From contig MPNC01000021.1 in NCBI GenBank assembly GCA_002238825.1, forward strand, positions 1-38,305: a stretch of DNA of 38,305 bases. The letters run 5' to 3'. The position numbers were made by a program, and so were the translations under genes. Numbering within the stretch: the first letter of the stretch is position 1; each line of letters starts with the position of its first letter. Of the stretch, positions 32,847 to 38,305 are shown one piece after another. Source of the DNA: SAR202 cluster bacterium bin87. GTDB lineage: Bacteria > Chloroflexota > Dehalococcoidia > Lucifugimonadales > UBA3495. Below the pieces are notes generated by a model. The model worked only from the letters and a program-made list of their open reading frames with translations, was not told where the DNA came from and searched no databases.

Positions 32847-33961
32847 CGACCGCCCCCGCCAACCTTCAGTCCAACCGGAAGCGGCCGCCGTGGATCAACT
32901 GGCGGCTCTTCACGCCGGCCGGGGTGGGCCTGGGCCTGGTCTATTTCGGGTACATCCTGCAGGTGAAGGGCGTGGCGGAGGACCTCGTCGCCCAGGGCGT
33001 GGTCATGTGGGCCGTGATGGGCGCCCTGCTGGGATACGTCGGCTATTGGGTGGCGGTCCTGGCCCACGTGGTGGTCGAGGCCCAGCGCAACCGGGTCAAG
33101 GTGGAATTCGAGACCACCGACGAGCTCGAGGCCTGGGCCAAGGAGCAGCCCCTCCTGCCGAAGTACTTCGGGCTCTCCCTCCACTGCGGCGTGGCGCAGC
33201 CGCACATCTGCCACGCCATGTACGACCAGCTGGCGCGCCTCGAGGAGATCGTGGTCCAGGGACCGACCATAGCGATGTTCCTGATGAGCGTGGCCGGAAT
33301 CGCCTGCGGCGTGGGCGCCGGTTTCTGGGCCTACTCCAGCCCCCTGGAGCCGCACTGGGCGGTGATCCCGATCCTGGCCATCGTGTGCGCACCGGTGGGG
33401 TTCGGGTTCGGATGGACCACGGCGGCCTCGATGAAATACGCCCGGGCCTGGTGCTATACCCTGGTGCTGATCTATGGCCACGGGTACAGCGAGCGCCCGA
33501 CGGACATCATCGAGACCCTGACCCCGCAGGTGGTCTGGGCCAACCGGCCCTGGTACTTCCAGGGCTCGGCCATCGAGGGCATGAAGGGCCGGTGGGTCCT
33601 CCTGCGTACGGACCAGGTGCAGTCCGAGGCCCTGGTGGACTACACCATGCGCAACATCTACGAGCTCGAGGCGGCGTCCATCTCCGACCTGATGAGCGGC
33701 CTGCAGTCGTATGACGACCAGCCGCCGCGCGGTTGGACCGGCTCCAACGCCCGCGAAATGCGCCTGATGGACAAGAAGGCGCAGCGCAAGGGCGAGCTCG
33801 AGGGAGTCCGCCAGCGCAAGGTGGGCGGCCAGACCGCCCGGGCCGTTTCCTACACCATGATCATTGTGGCCATGCTCGGCGCCAGCATGTGCAGCTCCAT
33901 GAACGGTTTCGAGAAGCCCACCGAGATCGTGGACCAGAACATCGGGCGCATCCTGGACTGA
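32843..33961 (+). CDS. Polytopic membrane protein of unknown family
   Basis: A 372-residue protein starting in the ATGA overlap at 32843. Five helices are predicted: about 23-40, 52-77 and 143-163 (with GIACGVGAG), then 172-194 and 334-350. A basic, charged cytoplasmic-type segment (residues about 295-330, KKAQRKGELEGVRQRK) precedes the last helix. It is the most hydrophobic component of the block. A role as an assembly platform or virion membrane protein is possible, but nothing in the sequence identifies it. Confidence 0.65.
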   Translation: MTTAPANLQSNRKRPPWINWRLFTPAGVGLGLVYFGYILQVKGVAEDLVAQGVVMWAVMGALLGYVGYWVAVLAHVVVEAQRNRVKVEFETTDELEAWAKEQPLLPKYFGLSLHCGVAQPHICHAMYDQLARLEEIVVQGPTIAMFLMSVAGIACGVGAGFWAYSSPLEPHWAVIPILAIVCAPVGFGFGWTTAASMKYARAWCYTLVLIYGHGYSERPTDIIETLTPQVVWANRPWYFQGSAIEGMKGRWVLLRTDQVQSEALVDYTMRNIYELEAASISDLMSGLQSYDDQPPRGWTGSNAREMRLMDKKAQRKGELEGVRQRKVGGQTARAVSYTMIIVAMLGASMCSSMNGFEKPTEIVDQNIGRILD

Positions 33962-33965
33962 CGCG

Positions 33966-34160
33966 ATGCGGGACCGACTGACGCAGGCCGTGCGGGACGG
34001 CACGTCATGGACGCAGCTCCGGATCTCCGCGGTGGCCTGGGCCTGCGCGCACCTGGTGATCAGCGCCTACCCCTACCCGTGGGGCCTCGCCGGCGTGGCG
34101 GTGTACATCAGCGTCTTCTTCGCTCTCGAATACGCCGACCGAACAACGAACCGTAGGTGA
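33966..34160 (+). CDS. Small membrane protein
   Basis: A 64-residue protein five bases after the previous gene. Most of it is hydrophobic: two short helices (about 19-35 and 39-54) between a charged start (MRDRLTQAVRDG) and end (EYADRTTNRR). Its size and position between larger membrane proteins recall minor coat proteins of filamentous phages, which is only an analogy. Confidence 0.6.
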   Translation: MRDRLTQAVRDGTSWTQLRISAVAWACAHLVISAYPYPWGLAGVAVYISVFFALEYADRTTNRR

Positions 34161-34165
34161 CCGCC

Positions 34166-34978
34166 ATGACGTCGCAGACTTTCTCAGAACAGGACGCCTG
34201 GTATCAGGAGATGCCCGGCCAGCAGGAGCGGGGCAGCCACGCCGAGTGGTACGGCATGCTCTACGCCTTCACCTCAATGGTGATGGACATCCCCACCGGC
34301 GCCGCCGTCCGGACCAACCTGACCGACGACGAAAAGGAGGAGGCGGAGATCTGCATGAGCCTGGGAATGAAGCAGTACCGCGCGCGCTGTTTCAACTCCG
34401 GCCTGGAGATCGGCCGCCGCCGCCAGGAACAGAAGCTGCTCCAGGAGGCGATGAAGGAGTGGGAGGAGCTGGATGACGACGGCGAGCACAAGGCATTCAT
34501 CCCGCCGACCATCTTCGAACTGGATTCGGACCAGAAGCAGTACGCCACGGTCTTCGCCGGCATGGGCTGCATCACCTCGGACGAGGAGTATGACAAGGCC
34601 CAGGCGCGCTATAACCGCCTCTCCGAGCAGTGCCAGCGCATCCAGGAGCAGGACGAGCTGGCCAAGCAGATGGATTGCTACTTTGACTTCAGCCTGCTCC
34701 GGCAGACCTATCACCAGCCCGACCGCGAACGCCAATTCAACGGCCTGAAGTACGACGAGGCGCCCTCATTCCTGCAGGAGCTCTACAACCTGGTCATCAT
34801 CACCTTCTCCGGCCAGCAGCAGGAGCACGAAACCGAGCTGGTGATCCGCCAGCAGCCCATGCGCCGGATGCTGCCCCCGGGAGAGGTCGTCGACGAACCG
34901 GTGACGCGGCGCCGGCCGCGCGGCGGCAAGAAGGGCGCCGAGAGCGAGGTCTACGGCGGCGACACCTACGAATTCTAG
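34166..34978 (+). CDS. Soluble helical protein of unknown function
   Basis: A 270-residue protein. ATG 34166 follows AGGTGA by five bases; a GTG at 34157 overlaps the previous stop. It is acidic, rich in Gln and Glu, and strongly helical with coiled-coil-like stretches (NRLSEQCQRIQEQDELAKQM). The C-terminus is basic (RRRPRGGKKG) and ends with a short acidic tail. It has no membrane segment. It may be a cytoplasmic partner of the ATPase encoded two genes later. Confidence 0.6.
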   Translation: MTSQTFSEQDAWYQEMPGQQERGSHAEWYGMLYAFTSMVMDIPTGAAVRTNLTDDEKEEAEICMSLGMKQYRARCFNSGLEIGRRRQEQKLLQEAMKEWEELDDDGEHKAFIPPTIFELDSDQKQYATVFAGMGCITSDEEYDKAQARYNRLSEQCQRIQEQDELAKQMDCYFDFSLLRQTYHQPDRERQFNGLKYDEAPSFLQELYNLVIITFSGQQQEHETELVIRQQPMRRMLPPGEVVDEPVTRRRPRGGKKGAESEVYGGDTYEF

Positions 34979-34996
34979 CCAGGAGGATAGCCACCG

Positions 34997-35710
34997 ATGG
35001 CCACCCAAGCAGACGACCCCCAGCCGGAGGCCACCGGCGACGATAAGGCGACCGGCCTGGCCGCGAGCCTGAAGGCGATCCCGCCCTCGCGCCTCCTGTT
35101 CTACGGCGCGATTGTGGCGGCCGGCCTCCTGGTGTCCATGGGCCTCTGCGCACTGCCCGGGCAGGCCCAGAAGTTCCAGCCCCCGCCGCCGGTGACCCAG
35201 GTGGTCGTGACCGAGGTGGCGCCGACCACCACCGTTCTGCCCACGTGGACGCCGGTCCCCACCGCGACCCCGCCCCCGCTGGTCGACCTCCCCCTGCAGC
35301 AGCGCGCCTACCAGGAGTACCGCATCTATCACCTGCTCTACGAATACCGAGCGTGCTACCGGCACCACACCCAGCCTCCGCCCACGCCGGTCCCCACGCC
35401 CACCGCCGGTCCGACGCCCGAATACACGGGACACAACCCCCAGGAGCCGTGGCGGGACGATCCGCGCTTTGCCCACCTGGAGCCGACCCCCCACCCCACC
35501 CCGACGCCGATCCCGGGCGCCCTGGTCCAGCACCTCCCGCCGCCCTACGGCCTCAGCGACCGGGAGGTGGACGATCACGCCCTGGGAGATTTGAGCGGCG
35601 CCACCCGCTGGCTGATCGAGCGCTACTCCCGGGGCGACTGCGTGGAGTCGACCCATTACGCCGCCTTCGAAGGCCGGACCGTGTTCTTGAGCAAATACGC
35701 CACCCGGTAG
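34997..35710 (+). CDS. Single-pass membrane protein with TP-rich linkers
   Basis: A 237-residue protein with AGGAGG upstream. After 30 soluble residues one helix (LLFYGAIVAAGLLVSMGLCAL, about 33-53) leads to an outside region with Thr/Pro linkers (PTWTPVPTATPPP, PPPTPVPTPTAGPTP, EPTPHPTPTPIPG) spacing a small folded end. Such TP linkers are frequent in Chloroflexota surface proteins and match those in the 902-residue protein, tying both to the same host surface. Confidence 0.65.
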   Translation: MATQADDPQPEATGDDKATGLAASLKAIPPSRLLFYGAIVAAGLLVSMGLCALPGQAQKFQPPPPVTQVVVTEVAPTTTVLPTWTPVPTATPPPLVDLPLQQRAYQEYRIYHLLYEYRACYRHHTQPPPTPVPTPTAGPTPEYTGHNPQEPWRDDPRFAHLEPTPHPTPTPIPGALVQHLPPPYGLSDREVDDHALGDLSGATRWLIERYSRGDCVESTHYAAFEGRTVFLSKYATR

Positions 35711-35719
35711 GAGCCGCCC

Positions 35720-36994
35720 ATGGTCAAGATGAAACGGGTGATGCCGACAGTGCTCGACGAGATGGAGCAGTTCGCCGAGGACCGCATCGCCCTGGAGTAC
35801 CGGCGCAAGATACTCCTCGAGGACAACTACCTGTACGAGCTGAACAAGGAGGCCGCGCTGGAGCAGCCCCTGGGCCACGATATGACGTTCGTGGCCGGAC
35901 GCGTCGGGGTGGGCAAGACCACCGACGCCATCATGCGGGCGCGGCTCGCGTTTCGCGCCGGCTACATGGTCTATCACAACGGGATCGGCTGCCTCTTCGG
36001 GATGGAGGTGCCCGACCTGGGCATCTACGCGTTCTCGCACTCCATCCGCCGGCGCGCGCATATCGTCATCGACGAGGCCCACAACTTCTGCCCAAGCCGC
36101 CGCTCCAACACCATCCGGAGCCAGACGTTTCTCAACGGGCTCAGCGGCCGCAGGAAAAACGATCACCGGTTGGACTTAATGAGCTCCCAGCCCCGCCAGA
36201 TGGACTTTTCCGTCATGGAGCAGGTGATGTGGGCCAGGGTCCCCGAGGAGCTGAGCAAGTGGGCCAGGAAGAAAAGCGCCTACGGCGAATGGTGCTATCG
36301 GAAGATCAACGTCCTGGGACCCTACCCCTGGCGGGACAAGAATATGTTCGAACAGTGGGGCATCTCGTACTACGAGCGCGACGTGGAACACCGGGAGTTC
36401 ACGGCCCTGCCCAGCCAGTGGTACGACGCCGCGGCCGCCGTCAACTCGTGGGCGAACATCAAGAAGCTCGCCGGCAAGGGCGTGGGCTCCGAGCAGATGT
36501 GGGAATACCTGGACAGCGCCGACACCGACGAGGAGCTGATCGTCGACGAATACGGCAACGAGGTGGTGGGGATGGCCGAGGACGGGACCTTCATCGTGCG
36601 GGGTCCGGAGGGACAGCAGTCGTCGGCACGGACCGCCGAAGAACGCGCGGCCCAGGATGCCCAGGTCGAATACGAGAACACCATCCTGACCTATATCCTG
36701 ATGGCATTCCGGCCGGTCATCGACGAAACCGGCGTCGAGCGCCCGCCTGCCCTGAACCCCGACCCGCAGGAAAAGATACCGGTGGCCAAGATCGCCCGGG
36801 TGATCCGCGACCACGGCGCCCCCGCCTGCACCGAGAGCCGCCTGCGCAAGATGCTGACCTCCTACGACGTGCGGGTCAGGGGCCGCGATGAGACCGTGAT
36901 CGTGGAGGACATCGCCCGGGTCTACGCCGCCTATGGCGCCTGGCCCTACCCCTTCGGCGACTACACTCCCCGTCCCCCACGCCCTCCAGGGTGA
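35720..36994 (+). CDS. Zot/FtsK-HerA-like P-loop ATPase
   Basis: A 424-residue ATPase. Walker A is GRVGVGKT (residues 60-67) and Walker B HIVIDEAH (114-121). A later strand LDLMSSQPRQMD (151-162) carries the conserved Gln (157) of FtsK-HerA-type motors. The order, with SGRRKNDHRLDLMSSQ, parallels Zot/gene I proteins (RHxGxDIxLITQ), which drive assembly and export of filamentous phages, and also virion-packaging ATPases. Unlike classic Zot it has no membrane helix; instead a long C-terminal part ends in a winged-helix-like region (about 360-412) and a Pro-rich tail. It is the last gene before a strong terminator. A conjugative coupling protein is less likely, as no relaxase is seen. Confidence 0.75.
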   Translation: MVKMKRVMPTVLDEMEQFAEDRIALEYRRKILLEDNYLYELNKEAALEQPLGHDMTFVAGRVGVGKTTDAIMRARLAFRAGYMVYHNGIGCLFGMEVPDLGIYAFSHSIRRRAHIVIDEAHNFCPSRRSNTIRSQTFLNGLSGRRKNDHRLDLMSSQPRQMDFSVMEQVMWARVPEELSKWARKKSAYGEWCYRKINVLGPYPWRDKNMFEQWGISYYERDVEHREFTALPSQWYDAAAAVNSWANIKKLAGKGVGSEQMWEYLDSADTDEELIVDEYGNEVVGMAEDGTFIVRGPEGQQSSARTAEERAAQDAQVEYENTILTYILMAFRPVIDETGVERPPALNPDPQEKIPVAKIARVIRDHGAPACTESRLRKMLTSYDVRVRGRDETVIVEDIARVYAAYGAWPYPFGDYTPRPPRPPG

Positions 36995-37116
36995 TCCGGA
37001 CCGGAATCGGCCAAAAACCGGCCGCAAATAAGCCACGGAGAGGCCCGAAAGTCGAGCCGACCGACCCGCAGGCCCTTTTACGCCTGAAATCGCAGCAGCC
37101 CCGCCCCTGACAATCC
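36995..37116. other. Untranslated gap after the ATPase gene
   Basis: No gene is seen. A small inverted repeat CGGCC-AAAAAC-CGGCCG lies near 37008-37024. The strong terminator follows immediately. Confidence 0.5.
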
Positions 37117-37156
37117 AGCGGCCGCCTCCTGAACCAGGGAGGCGGCCGCTTTTTGT
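37117..37156 (+). terminator. Strong rho-independent terminator
   Basis: A GC-rich stem of about 15 bp (37117-37131 with 37135-37150, one bulged C) is followed by TTTTTG. It ends the transcript that covers the membrane proteins and the ATPase and separates it from the repeated membrane-protein genes. Confidence 0.85.
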
Positions 37157-37277
37157 GGTGATGGCGGTGATGGGCGTGATGGAATCGTTGACTGCATAGA
37201 CCCTCCGCGCAAGTGTGGCGGAAAGGCGCTTGGAGCAGCGCCGATCAACTCACGCACGACCCGCAAGGAGGCGACCC

Positions 37278-38108
37278 ATGAAATACGGACTGGCCCTGGC
37301 GTTCGGGGCCATATCGCTCATCATCAGCATCGCGCTGTCGGACACGGTGACCGACGGCGCCCAGGACCTGGACGTGGAGTTCAGGAACGCCGGCGTCGTC
37401 GACGGCCAGCGGTTCGACAAGGTGTGGACCAAGGCCAAGACCGACGGCGACGGCCGCAACCAGGACCGAGGGAAGCCAGTGAAGGTGGAAGCGGTCGGAG
37501 ACAACGTCTGCGCCACGGTCGCCGAAACGACGCTCTACCTTTTCGACGGCACGCAGGTCACGGCCGAACGCGACCAGAAACCGTCCAGCGGCGCCGACGT
37601 GAACAACTGCGGCACACTGCCGGCGTCGGCAGGCTTTGGGACGAAAGCCCAGATAACCAACGCCACCTGGTCGAAGGCGAGCCCGCTGGCCAACGAGATC
37701 GGCGGGATATTGACGCTGCTCACGTCGGTCCTGCCCATCGTGATCCTGGGCGGCCTGGTCATCATGGCCACCACGACGGCATTCAGCCAAGCCAACATGG
37801 GAGCGGGATCATTGGGCAAGCAGCTCCTCGTCGAGTTGGGCTATATCGTCGGGGTTTTGATCATCATGCGCATGGCGCCCTCGATCACCCAGGAGGCGAC
37901 CGACCTCTACTGGACGTTCTCCAGCGGCGCGACCATTTTCAACATCTTTGGCGGGTTCCTGGGCATCCTGATCGCGCTGATACCGGTGGGCATCATCGGG
38001 TTAATTTTCGGGATCGTGGCCGAGCGCAGCATCAAAAACGTCAGTGGCCAGAGTGGCATCGGCTACGCCTACAAGAAGGTCCGCGGCAGCATGAGCGGCG
38101 GCATGTAG
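37278..38108 (+). CDS. Four-helix membrane protein, first copy of a repeated gene
   Basis: A 276-residue protein; ATG 37278 follows AAGGAGG by six bases. The N-terminus MKYGLALAFGAISLIISIAL is a signal or anchor. Residues about 22-140 form an ectodomain with two cysteines (C78, C111). Three helices follow (about 143-168, 186-204, 224-248), and a basic, Gly-rich C-terminal end. It has its own transcript after the terminator and its start is repeated 914 bases later, as expected for an abundant structural component; this is an inference. A TTGACT at 37188 may be its -35, with a poor -10. Confidence 0.7.
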   Translation: MKYGLALAFGAISLIISIALSDTVTDGAQDLDVEFRNAGVVDGQRFDKVWTKAKTDGDGRNQDRGKPVKVEAVGDNVCATVAETTLYLFDGTQVTAERDQKPSSGADVNNCGTLPASAGFGTKAQITNATWSKASPLANEIGGILTLLTSVLPIVILGGLVIMATTTAFSQANMGAGSLGKQLLVELGYIVGVLIIMRMAPSITQEATDLYWTFSSGATIFNIFGGFLGILIALIPVGIIGLIFGIVAERSIKNVSGQSGIGYAYKKVRGSMSGGM

Positions 38109-38178
38109 CCAGCCCGCACCGCTTTGTTTGAGGGAGGCGCCGCGCTCCAGGCGCCTCCCCTAGACCAGCCCCATCGCA

Positions 38179-38305
38179 AAGGAGGCGACCCATGAAATAC
38201 GGACTGGCCCTGGCGTTCGGGGCCATATCGCTCATCATCAGCATCGCGCTGTCGGACACGGTGACCGACGGCGCCCAGGACCTGGACGTGGAGTTCAGGA
38301 ACGCC
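38179..38305 (+). repeat. 127-bp exact repeat of 37265-37391 reaching the window end
   Basis: From AAGGAGGCGACCC through the first 38 codons, these 127 bases are identical to 37265-37391, and the identity begins exactly at 38179. The preceding bases differ. The offset is 914 bases. Confidence 0.9.
38192..38305 (+). CDS. Second copy of the four-helix membrane protein gene, truncated by the window end
   Basis: The ATG at 38192 and 38 codons are present, identical to the start of the gene at 37278, with the same AAGGAGG site. The gene leaves the window, so it cannot be said whether it stays identical or diverges. See the note on the 127-bp repeat: it could be a true tandem gene or an assembly loop. 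Confidence 0.55.
   Translation, partial: MKYGLALAFGAISLIISIALSDTVTDGAQDLDVEFRNA

Noticed and set aside
32723-34003. A 426-codon minus-strand frame opposite the polytopic membrane protein gene
   Set aside because: It is the antisense shadow of hydrophobic codons; it has no membrane or domain logic of its own.
34766-36166. A 466-codon minus-strand frame opposite the TP-rich and ATPase genes
   Set aside because: It crosses the boundaries of two well-supported plus-strand genes and encodes Gly/Arg/Val low-complexity sequence.
35720-36994. Conjugative coupling protein or VirB4
   Set aside because: The protein is short, has no membrane helices, and no relaxase or other type IV secretion gene was recognised in the window; the motif order resembles Zot more closely.

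Overview
The window reads as two parts: a chromosome of a GC-rich bacterium (bases 1 to about 21,890) and the left side of an accessory element (about 21,900 to the window end). The host is most likely a member of the Chloroflexota (SAR202/Dehalococcoidia-like). This is an inference from gene content (CaiB-type CoA-transferase, HMG-CoA-lyase-like enzyme, P450, Asp-box propeller), GC level and the Thr/Pro (TPxPTxTP) linkers of the secreted proteins. No rRNA or marker gene fixes it.

Chromosomal part. A truncated 3-hydroxyisobutyrate-dehydrogenase-type gene (minus strand) is followed by tRNA-Gln, a cytochrome P450 and a cupin (minus). A plus-strand run follows: coaE, a CbbQ/NorQ-type MoxR ATPase, a CoA-pyrophosphatase-type Nudix protein and a 1102-residue CbbO/NorD-type VWA protein. 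A minus-strand operon then carries a Gld-like ABC exporter (ATPase, permease, GldG-like auxiliary), a DUF4340 lipid/peptidoglycan-side protein and cinA. Polyamine genes speD and speB, an HMG-CoA-lyase-like gene, a beta-propeller protein, comF, a Zn-ribbon Nudix gene, a ribokinase-family gene and a class III CoA-transferase complete it.

Accessory element. From 21,939 every gene is on the plus strand and most overlap by ATGA or TGATG. Block one holds an AT-hook/helix-turn-helix protein, a beta-class DNA methyltransferase fused to a winged-helix domain, a 52-bp tandem repeat made of GC palindromes, a chain of tiny Cys-rich proteins, and a large ParB-like protein. Block two holds secreted or membrane proteins: a 902-residue spike-like protein with FN3 domains and three C-terminal membrane helices, several small membrane proteins, a Zot/FtsK-HerA-like P-loop ATPase, a strong terminator, and then a four-helix membrane protein whose start is repeated at the window end. 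A ParB-like gene, two identical parS-like palindromes, a Zot-like ATPase, a spike-like protein and repeated membrane-protein genes together suggest an undescribed virus-like or plasmid-virus element. It would be filamentous or membrane-vesicle-like, at least 16 kb long. No integrase, replication initiator, capsid fold or relaxase was recognised in the window.

The right end needs caution. The last 127 bases exactly repeat 37265-37391. That length is typical of an assembler k-mer, so the end is probably where an assembly broke in a repeat; the copy number of the 914-bp unit is unknown.
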